Shown here: in pieces, positions 35,863-46,152 of the stretch
Numbering within the stretch: the stretch's first letter is position 1
Layout of the letters: every line of letters begins with the position of its first letter
NCBI RefSeq assembly: GCF_037935975.1
Contig: NZ_CP149817.1
Span: 186,001-250,000, forward strand
Source: Teredinibacter turnerae
GTDB lineage: Bacteria > Pseudomonadota > Gammaproteobacteria > Pseudomonadales > Cellvibrionaceae
Direction: 5' to 3'
Length of the DNA: 64,000 bases
Program-made: the position numbers and the translations under genes
The notes under the pieces: model-generated
Databases searched by the model: none
What the model saw: only the letters and a program-made list of their open reading frames with translations
What the model was told of the DNA's origin: nothing

Positions 35863-36714
35863 CTAGCTGCGTTGATAAACCGTGGGTTGTACACGCGAAA
35901 ACTCTAATTTATTGCCGACTAAGTTTTCTGAATGACCGATAAATAAGATACCACCTGGATTTAAACTGGCGGCAAAACGCTTAATGATTGACTCGCGATC
36001 ACTGTTGCTAAAGTAAATCATCACGTTGCGGCAAAAAATATAATCGAAAGCCCCATTCTTACGAAAATCATCGTGGAGTAGATTTAGCGTCTGAAACTGC
36101 ACGAGTTTACGAACCGGCGCATCCATTTGCACAAGATCACGGCCGCTTTTGTTGCTGCGCAGTAAATATTTTTTACGCACGGCCAGGGGAACGGGTTCGA
36201 CGGTTTCATGAGGGTATATAGCGCGTTTGGCGGTCTGCAGGCAGGAAACTGAAATATCTGTTGCGAGAATTTCTGCACGAAAATGCGAAAATCGTTGTTG
36301 CATTTCCAGTATTTCCATTGCAAGGGTGTAAGGCTCCTGACCGGTGGAACAGCCTGCGCTCCAGAAACGCACAGCCGCGCGGGAGTGGCTGGCAGCAAGG
36401 CGTGCTTCCAGCGAACGCCTTAAAAAATGAAAATGCTCAATCTCGCGATAAAAATCGGTCTTATTGGTGGTAAGGGTATCGAGTAAATGAATCCGCTCTT
36501 GCTCACCTTCCTTCGCTTCTAAAGCAAAGTCGATGTAGTGCTTTAGGGTGCTAAACCCGAGCGCTTTTTGACGCTTGCGCAAGCGACTTTCCACCAGGGA
36601 GTGCTTAGATGCAGGGCATTGAACGCCTATATTGCTCTCAACAAAACGCGCGATGCGCTGCCGGTCTTTTTCGGTAAGCGGGTCGAAACGAAGCGCTGTT
36701 TCTGTTGCTGCCAT
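35863..36714 (-). CDS. cheR: CheR, chemoreceptor methyltransferase
   Basis: S-adenosylmethionine-dependent methyltransferase that methylates receptor glutamates. 283 aa with an all-helical N-terminal domain and the SAM fold: 'RFWSAGCSTGQEPYTLAM' (motif I), 'ILATDISVSCL' and 'FDYIFCRNVMIYFS'. No C-terminal pentapeptide-binding extension beyond the usual. It lies 24 bases before cheB and 6 bases after cheW. Confidence 0.96.
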   Translation of the reverse strand: MAATETALRFDPLTEKDRQRIARFVESNIGVQCPASKHSLVESRLRKRQKALGFSTLKHYIDFALEAKEGEQERIHLLDTLTTNKTDFYREIEHFHFLRRSLEARLAASHSRAAVRFWSAGCSTGQEPYTLAMEILEMQQRFSHFRAEILATDISVSCLQTAKRAIYPHETVEPVPLAVRKKYLLRSNKSGRDLVQMDAPVRKLVQFQTLNLLHDDFRKNGAFDYIFCRNVMIYFSNSDRESIIKRFAASLNPGGILFIGHSENLVGNKLEFSRVQPTVYQRS

Positions 36715-36720
36715 GAGGAT

Positions 36721-37275
36721 CTATTCACTATCGTCAGAATCAGTTTCGATAGCTGTAGCGGCTTTACTGGAGACCGAATCCATAACCTCGCTGATTTCAT
36801 CTGATGAGAATATCTTGGAGAGGTTCAGAATAATAATCAGGCTGTCTTCGTGCTCACACATGCCGCTTATGAACTTGGTATCAATTCGGCTACCAATGCG
36901 AGGCGGGGATGTAATCGAGCGTGCTTCAAGCTCCACCACTTCCTTTACCCCATCGGCAAGCAAGCCCATGGATGTGCTTTCGTCATCCACCATAATTTCG
37001 ACGATCACGATGCAAGTATCGACAGTGGGCTCCGACACCTCCATCTCGAACTGACGGCGCAGGTCCACCACAGGTACCACATGCCCGCGCAGGTTGATAA
37101 CGCCCAGCATAAAATCGGGTGTACGGGGGACTGGCGTAACCTTAATATATTCGAGCACTTCCTGTATTTGGCTAATGTCTGTGCCGTAAATTTCGTTGTC
37201 CAGCAAAAAGGTGAGTACCTGCAAACTTGGCTGGTCCGCACTGCTTTCTTTTATGGCCGTGTTGGCTTCTTTCAT
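36721..37275 (-). CDS. cheW: CheW, receptor-kinase coupling protein
   Basis: Scaffold that links the receptor tip to CheA. 184 aa with the CheW SH3-like double barrel: 'VLTFLLDNEIYGTDISQIQE', 'FMLGVINLRGHVVPVVDLRR', 'LLADGVKEVVEL'. Short acidic tail (ETDSDDSE). It lies between the receptor gene and cheR in one transcription unit. Confidence 0.94.
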   Translation of the reverse strand: MKEANTAIKESSADQPSLQVLTFLLDNEIYGTDISQIQEVLEYIKVTPVPRTPDFMLGVINLRGHVVPVVDLRRQFEMEVSEPTVDTCIVIVEIMVDDESTSMGLLADGVKEVVELEARSITSPPRIGSRIDTKFISGMCEHEDSLIIILNLSKIFSSDEISEVMDSVSSKAATAIETDSDDSE

Positions 37276-37290
37276 TGCGCACTCCCAGCC

Positions 37291-39351
37291 CTAGTAGCGA
37301 ACAAACTCATCGCGATCGTCGTCCAGTTTAAGGTCAAACCCGCTATTGTCGGATTCTGGCTCTTTAGATTTCTCCGGTGCAGCGCGTTTGGTACCGCCGC
37401 CCTTTGGCGGTTTGCGAGGACTTGCGGGCTTTCGGCTTGGGGTTGTTCGGCTTCTATTGTCGATTTTAAAGAAGCTGACAGAGGACTGAAGCTGTTCTGC
37501 CTGTGCGGAGAGTTCTTCAGCGGTTGCGGCCATTTCTTCAGCGGCCGCAGCAGACTGTTGCACAACCTGATCCAGTTGTTGGAGTGCAGAGTTGATTTCA
37601 CCTGCGCCAGCATCCTGTTCTCGTGTAGACGCGCTGATTTCCTGCACTAAGTCGGATGTGCGCTTAATGTCTGGCAGCAACTGCCTGAGCATATCGCCCG
37701 CTTGTTGTGAGACATCGAGACTGCCTTTTGCACGGGTGACAATTTCGCCAGCGGCTTTTTGGCTGCGTTCCGCCAGCTTGCGAACCTCAGCCGCCACAAC
37801 GGTAAAGCCTTTGCCGTGCTCGCCAGCGCGGGCGGCTTCGATAGCCGCATTAAGTGCGAGTAAGTTTGTCTGCCGGGAAATCTCCTCAATAATGCCAATT
37901 TTTTCGGCAATATCGTTCATTGCAATAACCGCTTCGTCCACTGCCTTGCCGGTACGTTCTGCGTCCTCAGCGGCCTTGCGCGCGATTTGCTCGGTCTGTT
38001 GTGCATTGTCTGCACTGTGCGCAATATTGGAGGCCATTTCCTCCATTGCAGAAGAAACTTCCTCCAGTGATGCCGCCTGTTCTGTTGCGCCTTGCGCGAT
38101 CTGCTGGCCCGTAGCGCTGGTTTGGGTACTGCCCGATGCGACATTTTCCGCAGCCGAAATAATCTCGCCGACAATGCCTTTTACGTTATCGTTCATTGCG
38201 GCCAGAACGCCGTAAATGTCATTTTTATTGGCATTGGGGTCGAATTCTGCCGTCAGATCACCCTGTCCAATGCGAGCGGTTACACGGCTGACCAAATCGA
38301 TTCGATGAATTACAATTAAACCAATAGCGACGCTGAGGCAGAGTGAAACGACGAAAATAGCGATAAGAATATTACGCGCGGTGGTGTAAGAGGCATTGCT
38401 GGCGTCCTGATCCGAAATCATATCCGAATCTGCTTCGTTGATCACTTCTGTCAGTGCAACTTCCGCGTCCTTCATGAGTTTTGCGCCCTGAGATTCTGAG
38501 AGCGCTAACGCCTTTGCATTGCCGTTTTCGAAGCTGATTTGGCGAACCTGATTGTGAAAGCGTAGATAGCTTGCAAAATTTTCTTCGAAGGCTTTTACCA
38601 ATGTTATTTCTTGTGGGCTGGCGGTTTCTTCGAGTTCAGTCGCTAGCGATGTAAGCGATTCAATATAAGGGTCGATGTTTTTGGCAATTTCCTCCATTTC
38701 TGCTGTGGTTGCCGCGATAATAATTTCTTTTTCGCCACTGAGTACGGCAGCTAGATCGCGATTGATCGTGGTGGAGAGTTTGACTTTGGCTGCCGCGCTT
38801 CGCGCATTGGCCACCGAGTTGGTTGTGCGCATTTCCCGGTCTAAATAATCGACCAACTTGGTCATGGCGGACTGTGCATTGTCGAATGAGGTTCGAGCCT
38901 GGTTGCCACTGAGTTCTTTCGCGCGCACATTGGAGTTAAGCATCGCCAGGCGCACCACTTCATCCTGAGTTTCGTAGAACAGTTTTAATGTGCGGTTAAA
39001 CTCTTCCAGTATGCCCTTGCGTTCGCTCTCAGTAATTTTATTCAGGCGATCATATTTTTCTTTCATCTGGGCGCGAATATCCAGCATGTTATCGTGGATC
39101 TGCTGCATCTTTGCCGATTCCGTTTCAATTATTATCCTCTGCTCGGAGCGTTGCAGCATCAATAATTCCTGGCGCATTCTGGCGGCGATTTTAATTTTTT
39201 CCGCCGAGGATTCAACCAAGTGGTGAACTCGGGAACTCATATCGGCAAGCGATGTGATCCCCATAAAACTGGTAAACGCGTTCATGATAAGGAACGCAAC
39301 AAAAGCACTTATAACTAAAGCTTTCAAGCTGATACGGTTCATCATTGTCAC
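37291..39351 (-). CDS. Methyl-accepting chemotaxis protein (4HB sensor)
   Basis: Transmembrane chemoreceptor of 686 aa. First membrane helix '[21 protein letters not shown]', then a ~290-aa helical periplasmic region of four-helix-bundle (4HB_MCP) type, second helix '[21 protein letters not shown]', HAMP ('[16 protein letters not shown]') and a signalling domain with the hairpin tip '[20 protein letters not shown]'. The C-terminal 100 residues are a basic, Pro/Ser/Lys-rich tail without the NWETF-type pentapeptide. Being the only receptor gene in the operon, it likely feeds this CheA. The start may be any of the first three Met codons. Confidence 0.94.
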   Translation of the reverse strand: MTMMNRISLKALVISAFVAFLIMNAFTSFMGITSLADMSSRVHHLVESSAEKIKIAARMRQELLMLQRSEQRIIIETESAKMQQIHDNMLDIRAQMKEKYDRLNKITESERKGILEEFNRTLKLFYETQDEVVRLAMLNSNVRAKELSGNQARTSFDNAQSAMTKLVDYLDREMRTTNSVANARSAAAKVKLSTTINRDLAAVLSGEKEIIIAATTAEMEEIAKNIDPYIESLTSLATELEETASPQEITLVKAFEENFASYLRFHNQVRQISFENGNAKALALSESQGAKLMKDAEVALTEVINEADSDMISDQDASNASYTTARNILIAIFVVSLCLSVAIGLIVIHRIDLVSRVTARIGQGDLTAEFDPNANKNDIYGVLAAMNDNVKGIVGEIISAAENVASGSTQTSATGQQIAQGATEQAASLEEVSSAMEEMASNIAHSADNAQQTEQIARKAAEDAERTGKAVDEAVIAMNDIAEKIGIIEEISRQTNLLALNAAIEAARAGEHGKGFTVVAAEVRKLAERSQKAAGEIVTRAKGSLDVSQQAGDMLRQLLPDIKRTSDLVQEISASTREQDAGAGEINSALQQLDQVVQQSAAAAEEMAATAEELSAQAEQLQSSVSFFKIDNRSRTTPSRKPASPRKPPKGGGTKRAAPEKSKEPESDNSGFDLKLDDDRDEFVRY

Positions 39352-39380
39352 CTGTGAATGGCTTCCTAATCGGGTGTTAG

Positions 39381-41486
39381 CTACCCGGCTTTATCCAAAA
39401 TTTCGACTTCGTGTTGAAGGGCATCCCGCAACGACAGGGGGTCCAGAATAATGGCTACGCTGCCGTCGCCAAGAATGGTCGCGCCACTGTAGCCAACGGT
39501 GTTCTCGTACATTTTCCCCAAACGTTTTATTACCGTTTGATATTGACCAATGACTTCATCGACACAGAATCCAAAGCGCTCTTCTCCGAGACGAACAATA
39601 ACGATTTGCTCGATATCGGGTATGATTCCAGACAGGCGAAACCACTCGCGCAAGCGCATATAGGGAATACGCTGGTCGCGTACTTTTGCGAGCCGTCGAC
39701 GATCATTCGTCTTGGTGGCGCTCGATTTAATTTCTACACACTCTTCCACAACACTAAGCGGCAGAACGTAACGTTCGTTGCTCACCTGCACCATAAGCCC
39801 TTCGATGATGGCGGTGGTAAGCGGCAGCGATATGCGAAAGTGGGTACCTTCACCAAGTTCGCTTTGCACCGCCAACTTGCCACCTAAATCCTGAATGGAG
39901 CGCTTAACAACGTCCATGCCGACGCCGCGGCCAGAAATCTCAGACACTGTTTTGGCTGTAGAAAAACCCGGTTCAAATATCAATTTGAAAATGCTTTCGT
40001 TGTCGAGCTGTGCATCGGCCGCAACCAGTCCTTTTTCCACGGCTTTGCTGAATATGATGTCTGTGTCCAGTCCGCGACCGTCGTCGTGTACTTCGATTTT
40101 TACTTGCGAATCGCTGTGTTGGGCGCGGAGTAATATAGTGCCGGTGGCATTTTTTCCGGCGGCCTCACGGTCGGCGGGGGGTTCGATTCCGTGATCGATA
40201 CTGTTGCGAATAAGGTGCACCAACGGATCGGCGAGCTTATCGATCATCATCTTATCCAGCTCGGTTTCAGCCCCTTCGGTATGCAAGACGATTTTTTTAT
40301 TGAGATCGCGGGACACGTCGCGCACAAGGCGACGGTAGCGGCCGAAGGTCGAACCGATGGGTAACATGCGCAGGCTAAACGTATTGTCCCTCAGTTCTGT
40401 TGTGAGGCGATCCAGGTCCTCAGAAATAGCCAGTACACCTTCGTCTTCGCGTTTAGTGGCTTCCTGGTTTAAGCGGGCTTGCACAATCACCAGCTCGCCA
40501 ACCAGATTCATCAGTTTGTCCAGCCGATCTGCGGGTACCCGCACTGTGGTTTCGCCTGAATTATCGTTTCCAGTTTGTTTTTTGGTTTCGCGTGTAACCT
40601 GTTGTTCCGCGAGTGCGGCTTTTATATCGTCGTCCTTTACCAGCCCTTGGTCTTGCAGAATTTTTCCCACTTCGCGATGTTCTGCCAGGGCATCACTTAG
40701 CTGGTTCTGGCTGATGATGCCCCTGGCGATCAGTAATTCACCGAGCTTATCGCTGATCGCGTCTTTATCGGTCAGATCAATTTCTTCAATTTCGAGCGTC
40801 CAGTCATCAATCACAAAAATGAACACGTCATCGACGCTGCTCTGGGGCTGCTCCGTAAGCAGTGTAAGATCCCAACGCATGGCGCTGAGCTGAGGTTGCA
40901 GCGCGTTAAAGTCTGGGAGATTGTGCGTGATGGTGGTGACCTGACAATGGCCAAGCCCGCCCAATTCACGCAACAGCGGGCGAACGTCGAAGCCGTTTTT
41001 AAATGAATCTGCGTCTGGTGTAAATCGAATCCGAAAAACCTTGGTCGCGGGCTTTTCTTCCTGCTCGATGGCAGTACTTTCAAATGGCGTGCTAACACTG
41101 TGTTGGTCAGCTTCATCCGGCAGTACTTTATACAGTTTTTCCAGCAGTTGCTGGCCTTCAATAATCAGGTGGGATTCTGGTTCAGGATTCGGCAGCATTG
41201 CCTGAATGTGATCTTTTGCATCCAGGAAAAACGAAATTAATTCGGATGAAATGTCGTATTTACCGCTGCGGATCTTGTCCATCACGTTTTCTACGTGATG
41301 TGCAAAGTTGCAAAGCTCCCGGTAACCTACAATGCCGCCGGCACCTTTAATCGTGTGGATGGAGCGAAAGGCTTGATCAATACAACTAGCGTTGTGCGGG
41401 TTGTCTTCCAGCTCCAGCAATGCTTCCTCAAATAGCTGCAGATGCTCCCGCGCTTCGTTCTGAAAAGTGGCAATGACCCCGAACAT
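39381..41486 (-). CDS. cheA: CheA, chemotaxis histidine kinase with extra internal module
   Basis: 701-aa kinase. HPt domain with phospho-His44 in '[16 protein letters not shown]'; a middle region with an alpha/beta regulatory segment; a helical insert '[20 protein letters not shown]...' (~250-300) repeating a pattern seen in GspE/MshE N-domains; a dimerisation helix pair; HATPase with N box '[13 protein letters not shown]', G1 'HDDGRGLD' and G2 '[13 protein letters not shown]'; and a C-terminal CheW-like domain. The MshEN-like insert is not part of the E. coli enzyme. Followed by the receptor gene 29 bases on. Confidence 0.95.
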   Translation of the reverse strand: MFGVIATFQNEAREHLQLFEEALLELEDNPHNASCIDQAFRSIHTIKGAGGIVGYRELCNFAHHVENVMDKIRSGKYDISSELISFFLDAKDHIQAMLPNPEPESHLIIEGQQLLEKLYKVLPDEADQHSVSTPFESTAIEQEEKPATKVFRIRFTPDADSFKNGFDVRPLLRELGGLGHCQVTTITHNLPDFNALQPQLSAMRWDLTLLTEQPQSSVDDVFIFVIDDWTLEIEEIDLTDKDAISDKLGELLIARGIISQNQLSDALAEHREVGKILQDQGLVKDDDIKAALAEQQVTRETKKQTGNDNSGETTVRVPADRLDKLMNLVGELVIVQARLNQEATKREDEGVLAISEDLDRLTTELRDNTFSLRMLPIGSTFGRYRRLVRDVSRDLNKKIVLHTEGAETELDKMMIDKLADPLVHLIRNSIDHGIEPPADREAAGKNATGTILLRAQHSDSQVKIEVHDDGRGLDTDIIFSKAVEKGLVAADAQLDNESIFKLIFEPGFSTAKTVSEISGRGVGMDVVKRSIQDLGGKLAVQSELGEGTHFRISLPLTTAIIEGLMVQVSNERYVLPLSVVEECVEIKSSATKTNDRRRLAKVRDQRIPYMRLREWFRLSGIIPDIEQIVIVRLGEERFGFCVDEVIGQYQTVIKRLGKMYENTVGYSGATILGDGSVAIILDPLSLRDALQHEVEILDKAG

Positions 41487-41497
41487 GTCAGCTCCTT

Positions 41498-41806
41498 CTA
41501 AGCGTGCGCCGGCGCGAATAAATCGGTGATATTAAATAACGCCAGGCAGGATTGTGCATCCTCCGAAGCAGCCGAGAGATAGGCTTTTTTACCACTTGAC
41601 GTTAATGACATATTCAGTGCGATCAGTAATTGCACGCCGGTGGTATCAAATTCTTTTACCTGGCTTAAGTCGAGGTACACATCTTTTTCAAAGTCGATGC
41701 CGAGCAGCATTGCCTGGTGAATATCGTCTACCTGAAAAATAGTCAGTTCCTGCCCGAACGCTACTGTTTGCCGGTTATTCTGCGTGGTGCACGTTACTGC
41801 GGTCAT
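41498..41806 (-). CDS. STAS-domain protein (anti-anti-sigma type) in chemosensory operon
   Basis: A 102-aa STAS domain protein. The switch motif is 'VKEFDTTGVQLLIAL', with Thr in place of the usual Ser as potential phospho-acceptor. Such small STAS proteins occur between cheY and cheA in chemosensory clusters of the environmental gammaproteobacterial type and may tune CheA output. 11 bases before cheA. Confidence 0.88.
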   Translation of the reverse strand: MTAVTCTTQNNRQTVAFGQELTIFQVDDIHQAMLLGIDFEKDVYLDLSQVKEFDTTGVQLLIALNMSLTSSGKKAYLSAASEDAQSCLALFNITDLFAPAHA

Positions 41807-41874
41807 AAGTCGCCTGTTAATGAGCTAACGCGTAAAATTGTTGTGGTGTCACCTGGTAAATCGCCGGGTAAAAC

Positions 41875-42237
41875 TCAGGTAAGTTTGGATACTGCAGAGA
41901 GCAGTAGCGGCGGTTGAAACGGCTTCACCAGCCATGCTTTTATGCCCGCTTCTTTCCCTTGCTTTTTTTTCTCTTGATCGGATTCAGTGGTCAGCATCAG
42001 GATTGGGGTGAATTTGTAATCGTCCATTTCTTTTGCTTGTTTAGCGAAGGTGATGCCGTCCATCACTGGCATATTCAAATCGCTCACAATCAGGTGCAGT
42101 TTTCTTCCATCCAGCAGCTTTAGGGCTTCCTCGCCATTACAGGCCTCGACCACATCGAAGCCCGCATTCTTGAGTACGAGTCCCACGACTTGTCGAACGG
42201 AGCTTGAGTCGTCCACTACAAGAACATTTTTGCTCAT
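41875..42237 (-). CDS. cheY: CheY-like single-domain response regulator
   Basis: 120-aa receiver domain: acidic pair in 'VVDDSSSVRQ', phospho-acceptor Asp in 'LIVSDLNMPVMDG', Thr in 'LMLTTESDQ', Lys in 'AWLVKPF'. First gene of the eight-gene operon. Whether it targets the flagellar switch or another output cannot be told here; no flagellar gene is in the window. Confidence 0.94.
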   Translation of the reverse strand: MSKNVLVVDDSSSVRQVVGLVLKNAGFDVVEACNGEEALKLLDGRKLHLIVSDLNMPVMDGITFAKQAKEMDDYKFTPILMLTTESDQEKKKQGKEAGIKAWLVKPFQPPLLLSAVSKLT

Positions 42238-42673
42238 GTTTATTTCTCGTTAAGCCATCAATGGAATAAGGCATTTTCTAACTTGCCAGCCAAGTGGGCG
42301 TGGTAGCTTAAAATGCCATTCAGGTCGCGTTAGATTGATTAAGCGGTGGTAAAGCCTGCCATTGCAAAGGTATTCATACGTGATAATTCCATACCGCTTT
42401 TAAAAACTAGCAGATGCCTTTGGCATTTCAACTGAGCAAAAGTAAACCGCTATTCACGCGGATAGTCGTTAGTTCAAATAAAAATTACAGATGAATTTTA
42501 TGGAAGGAAACGCGATTAATTAAAACTGATTGGCCGTTATTTGATGGGTTTTATGGCGTTTAGTGTTGTGGATATTACTGCCAGTGAAGGTGCTGTCAGC
42601 AATTGTGGTAAGCAGGAAATGCGCTAAGTGACAGGCGATTAGATTAGATAAATTGAGCGGGCTAAAACCGGCC
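42238..42673. other. Intergenic region upstream of the chemosensory operon
   Basis: About 435 bases between cheY and the anti-sigma gene, both on the minus strand. It should hold the che promoter. I looked for sigma-28 and sigma-54 consensus boxes and saw none convincing. The open frame at 42520-42801 is mostly out of frame with the anti-sigma gene and is not called. Confidence 0.5.
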
Positions 42674-43441
42674 CTAAAGCCTTTGCGGTAAATTGCGCAC
42701 CAGCGGTAATTGCGAAAAATCACTTTCACACACCAGGGCATAATTGAGTTGGTCGTCTGACCAGTAGCGTGCCAGCACGCCCTGTTCCTCGCGCTCGCCA
42801 CTGTTGAGGAACTTGCGCAACCCCCGGCCGGGCGGGCGTGCGAAAAACATCAGTTTTTGCCCGGCTTCGGTGCGGTAAACAACGAAGGCCGCCGGGCCGT
42901 CGACTGTGGGAATTAGCTGCACATGTTGAGCAGACAAGCCATACCGTGCAAGTTCCGGCGGCACCGCCACCTGGCTGTAATTCTGAGAAAACCAGCGGTC
43001 GATGTCGGTTTGGGTTAATGCCGGAGCTGCGCTGTTTTCCGGGCTGGCGATAACGCCTTGTACCAGCAAGCGGTAGGTTTCCATAGCATCGGCCATGGGT
43101 GGCTCGCTGGCGAGCAGGTGCTGTTGGTGACCGTACCACCCACTGCCACCGCCGACCATAAAACACAGCAAAAAACCGGCGCATATGGCCAGCGTCTGCC
43201 AGCGCTTTTGCTGCTGGTTGCGGCGAATATGGCCAAGTGACAGCGCGGGGTTGGGGGGCAGTTGCGCAAGCGGTTGCATGGCCAGGCGCAGCGCCCGGTC
43301 CTGTGCGCGAAGCGCGTCCAACTGTGCGCGCAGCTCGGCGGACTGCTGCAGGCAATCTTCAACTTTTTGCTGCTGAAGATCATCGAGTTCGCCGTCCAGA
43401 TAGGCGTTCAGTTCCTGGAGCGAGGGGAAATACTCAGTCAT
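42674..43441 (-). CDS. Transmembrane anti-sigma factor
   Basis: 255-aa inner-membrane protein that likely holds the ECF sigma factor encoded just upstream. N-terminal cytosolic helix bundle ('LQELNAYLDGELDDLQQQKV') as in anti-sigma domains, but the zinc-binding H-x3-C-x2-C motif is missing. One membrane helix 'LAICAGFLLCFMVGGGSGW' near residue 85, then a ~150-aa periplasmic domain that could sense the signal. Its start overlaps the sigma gene's end by 8 bases, the usual sign of a matched pair. Confidence 0.85.
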   Translation of the reverse strand: MTEYFPSLQELNAYLDGELDDLQQQKVEDCLQQSAELRAQLDALRAQDRALRLAMQPLAQLPPNPALSLGHIRRNQQQKRWQTLAICAGFLLCFMVGGGSGWYGHQQHLLASEPPMADAMETYRLLVQGVIASPENSAAPALTQTDIDRWFSQNYSQVAVPPELARYGLSAQHVQLIPTVDGPAAFVVYRTEAGQKLMFFARPPGRGLRKFLNSGEREEQGVLARYWSDDQLNYALVCESDFSQLPLVRNLPQRL

Positions 43442-43985
43442 TTTTCAACACCCGTAACGAGGGTTTGCGTGCATGGCCCGGTGCGGGCTGGTCTTGAGTC
43501 AGTTGCTTAAAAGCGGCGCGGGCGCGGGAAATACGGGACATGACCGTACCCAGCGGAATGCCAAGCTGACGGCTGATGGCATCGTAACTTAAGCCTTCAA
43601 CGGCCACCAAGAGCAGCAACGCCCGTTGCTCGTGCGGCAGGCGGCTGAATGCTGCCAGCTGTTGCTGGCTTTCAAACACAGTATCTGCGCCGGGGCTTAC
43701 CTCTTCGTACTCATCGCCGTTTGCAGGCGAGGCGCCGAACAAGGCAAGAAGCGCGTTGCGGCGACTCTGTCGGCGCTGAAAGTCCAGGAACTGGCGGTAC
43801 AAAATAGTGAACAGCCATGCGCGTAGATCTTTCTCTGCATGCCGCTGTTGCCACGCGCCCAGGGCTTTTTCAAGGCTGGCCTGGACCAGATCGTCGGCGC
43901 TGTCTAAATCCCGGGTAAGGGAGTAGGCGAAGCGACGCAGGCGGGGTAGGAGTTCGTTCAGTGCCTCGTCAGTCAGGGGTGTCAT
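43434..43985 (-). CDS. ECF-type RNA polymerase sigma factor
   Basis: 183-aa sigma-70 family factor with regions 2 and 4 only. The frame extends to 44111 but ATG 43985 (MTPLTDEALNELLPRLRRFA) is the natural start. Region 2 includes 'SLTRDLDSADDLVQASLEKA' and 'LRAWLFTILYRQFLDFQRRQ'; region 4 includes 'LLLVAVEGLSYDAISRQLGI' and 'PLGTVMSRISRAR'. Divergent from the catalase-like gene, which it probably activates together with itself. Confidence 0.93.
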   Translation of the reverse strand: MTPLTDEALNELLPRLRRFAYSLTRDLDSADDLVQASLEKALGAWQQRHAEKDLRAWLFTILYRQFLDFQRRQSRRNALLALFGASPANGDEYEEVSPGADTVFESQQQLAAFSRLPHEQRALLLLVAVEGLSYDAISRQLGIPLGTVMSRISRARAAFKQLTQDQPAPGHARKPSLRVLKND

Positions 43986-44166
43986 GCTTTCTCGGGTTCG
44001 TGGGGTCTGTGTGCGTGAGACGTTGCCAGTCGGGCGTTTATTCCGTCGCAAAAAAAATTTTTTTACTGTGGAATAACCGTAGGCCAGGTGCGTCTTACGG
44101 GCGTTGATCACTCACCGAGCCCCAGTCCACTTTTGGTAGTGACATGTAACGAGAAACGGAGATTTT

Positions 44167-45327
44167 ATGTCATCAGACAACGCTCAACCGTCCAAGCCGT
44201 CGCGGCCTTGGTTGTTATTCGTGTGTTTGCCGCTGCCCGCGCTGGGCCTGTTAGCGATATTTGCACTCCTAGGTGGTGCCTTTACTCCAGACCGCCCCAC
44301 ACCACAAAAGTTTGTAAATCAATTGGAGACCAACGGCGGGGTGCACACCGGCTACCGGCGCAATCATGCTAAAGGCGCCTGTGTGATGGGCTATTTTGAA
44401 GGGTCTGGCGAGGCCGCATTTTTGGCGGCAACGCCACTGCTCGAGCACCAGCACTTCAGCCAGGTGATTGGCCGCGTATCACTGCCCGGCGGCAACCCGC
44501 ATCTGGCAGACGACAAAGCGCCCTTGCTAAGCATGGCGTTGCAATTGCGCGACGAAGAGGGGGAAGAATGGCGTACGGCAATGTTGTCTGCTCCTGTATT
44601 TCCGGTGGCGACGCCTGCGGCGTTTCTTGCTCAATTGCAGGCAGCAGCGCCAGACCCAGCCACGGGTAAACCAGATCCGCAAAAATTACAGGCGTTTTTT
44701 GCCGCTCACCCGGAAACAAAAAACTTCCTCACCTGGAAAGCGCAAGCGCCCAAACCGGAAAGCTTTGCGCTCACCCGTTTCAATAGCCTGAACAGTTTTA
44801 ACCTAAGCAACAGGCAGGGGAAAATAAAAACCGTTCGTTGGTCCTTTATTAATAGAGCTAATACAGCCGAGCGCGAACCCCAAAAAGCAAGCCTGGAAGG
44901 TGAAAACCATTTGTATCAGGATTTAGCCAGCCGCCTGGCAGAAGGGAAAGTACAGTGGAATTTACAGTTCCAAATTGCAGCGCCGGAAGACCCGGTAAAT
45001 GATGCTACCCAGCCCTGGCCCCCTGAACGTAAAACGGTGACCGCAGGGCAATTGGTTATAACAAGCATGCAGGCCGAAGACGAAGGCGCCTGTCGGGATA
45101 TTAATTACGACCCCACCGTGTTGCCCACCGGATTCGCGCCCTCGGCAGACCCGCTGCTAAGCGCCCGTTCTGCGGTTTATGCCAACGCTTCACGTCGCCG
45201 CTGGCAGGAACAAAGCCATCGCCCGCAAGCGGCGGGCACGATAGAAAATCACAGCAGTGCATTTTCACCCAACCAAAACTCCGGCGTGACGGTTACAGCC
45301 ACCAGCGAGGGCAGCCACCATGAATAA
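44167..45327 (+). CDS. Membrane-anchored catalase-related peroxidase
   Basis: 386-aa heme protein of the small catalase (SrpA-type) family. An N-terminal helix (LLFVCLPLPALGLLAIFALL) anchors it to the periplasmic side. Distal His in 'RRNHAKGACVMGYFEG', catalase-like 'FSQVIGRVSLPGGNPH', and the proximal heme Tyr in 'RSAVYANASRRR'. Small members act mainly as peroxidases needing a reductant, here plausibly electrons from the cytochrome b561 encoded next (8-base overlap). ACGGAG lies upstream of ATG 44167. The divergent ECF pair suggests oxidative-stress control. Confidence 0.92.
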   Translation: MSSDNAQPSKPSRPWLLFVCLPLPALGLLAIFALLGGAFTPDRPTPQKFVNQLETNGGVHTGYRRNHAKGACVMGYFEGSGEAAFLAATPLLEHQHFSQVIGRVSLPGGNPHLADDKAPLLSMALQLRDEEGEEWRTAMLSAPVFPVATPAAFLAQLQAAAPDPATGKPDPQKLQAFFAAHPETKNFLTWKAQAPKPESFALTRFNSLNSFNLSNRQGKIKTVRWSFINRANTAEREPQKASLEGENHLYQDLASRLAEGKVQWNLQFQIAAPEDPVNDATQPWPPERKTVTAGQLVITSMQAEDEGACRDINYDPTVLPTGFAPSADPLLSARSAVYANASRRRWQEQSHRPQAAGTIENHSSAFSPNQNSGVTVTATSEGSHHE

Positions 45328-45853
45328 ATCCAACAGCTTTCACTGGTCGCAAAAATTATTGCATTGGCTGATGGCGATTCTGGTTATCGCGATGCTACTT
45401 ATGGGCATCGGTTTAACCCACTCTGTGTCCGAACGGCATACGCTTTTATTGGCGTACCATAAACCGCTGGGCATGCTGATTTTTGCCCTGGTCATTGTTC
45501 GCCTGCTGGTGCGCTGGCGTTTAGGCGCCCCAGCGCTACCCGCAACACTAGCGAAGCCACAACAACTCGCGGCGCGCTTGTCGCACTGGTTACTCTACGC
45601 CCTGTTAATTGCGCAGCCCCTGTGCGGAATAGTCATGGTGTGGTGCGGAAGCTACCCTCTTCCCGGCGCAAACCACGCGGCCCTGCCATACCCACAAACC
45701 TACGCACTGTTGCGCACACTGCACAGCGTATTGGCGTACAGCCTGCTCGGGTTAATCGCGCTGCATTTGACAGCGGCATTAGTGCACGGGTTAATTTATC
45801 GGGATGGGGTAATGCGGTCGATGGGGATTGGTGGCAAGAGGCGCTTTATGTGA
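45320..45853 (+). CDS. Cytochrome b561 family membrane protein
   Basis: 177-aa four-helix diheme membrane protein. It begins 'SFHWSQKLLHWLMAILVIAM' with the His pairs of b561 (HWSQKLLHW), 'LLLAYHKPLGMLIFALVIVR', 'RLSHWLLYALLIAQPLCGI' and 'LLRTLHSVLAYSLLGLIALH'. It moves quinol-derived electrons across the membrane and in this operon probably reduces the periplasmic peroxidase. Confidence 0.93.
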   Translation: MNKSNSFHWSQKLLHWLMAILVIAMLLMGIGLTHSVSERHTLLLAYHKPLGMLIFALVIVRLLVRWRLGAPALPATLAKPQQLAARLSHWLLYALLIAQPLCGIVMVWCGSYPLPGANHAALPYPQTYALLRTLHSVLAYSLLGLIALHLTAALVHGLIYRDGVMRSMGIGGKRRFM

Positions 45854-46152
45854 GGGCAGAATATCGGTTCGCGCGGGATATTTTATTTGGCTTTTTACCG
45901 CCTAAATATGGCCGTACTACGGGTATTGTGGTAGTGCAGCGGGTTTTTGTGTTCGCCTGTATTTGTGGCATTTTGTTATCGCACTTTCCATTGGTGGATT
46001 ACGTGCAAAACCCAACTGCGAGCGGGTATGCCATTGGCAACCCGCGCATAACGCTGGTATTTTCCAATGTGGCGGCTTTGGGTTCGGTGGTGTTGTCTTG
46101 CGGTTACGCGCTGCTGGCTGCGGTTTGTTTTATTACGGCTCGAAAGTATTAA
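45850..46152 (+). CDS. Small hypothetical membrane protein
   Basis: 100-aa protein with two or three membrane helices (IVVVQRVFVFACICGILLSHF; LVFSNVAALGSVVLSCGYALLAAVCF). GTG 45850 overlaps the b561 stop codon and has AAGAGG seven bases upstream. No family recognised. Its TAA stop lies in the first stem of a structured repeat (46149-46317), giving a terminal Tyr. Confidence 0.6.
   Translation: MRAEYRFARDILFGFLPPKYGRTTGIVVVQRVFVFACICGILLSHFPLVDYVQNPTASGYAIGNPRITLVFSNVAALGSVVLSCGYALLAAVCFITARKY

Noticed and set aside
37592-38215. 207-codon plus-strand frame opposite the receptor gene
   Set aside because: Shadow of the Ala/Ser-rich receptor signalling domain on the minus strand.
42726-43355. 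209-codon minus-strand frame inside the anti-sigma gene
   Set aside because: Alternate frame with Arg/Pro/Ala-rich composition typical of a GC-rich shadow.
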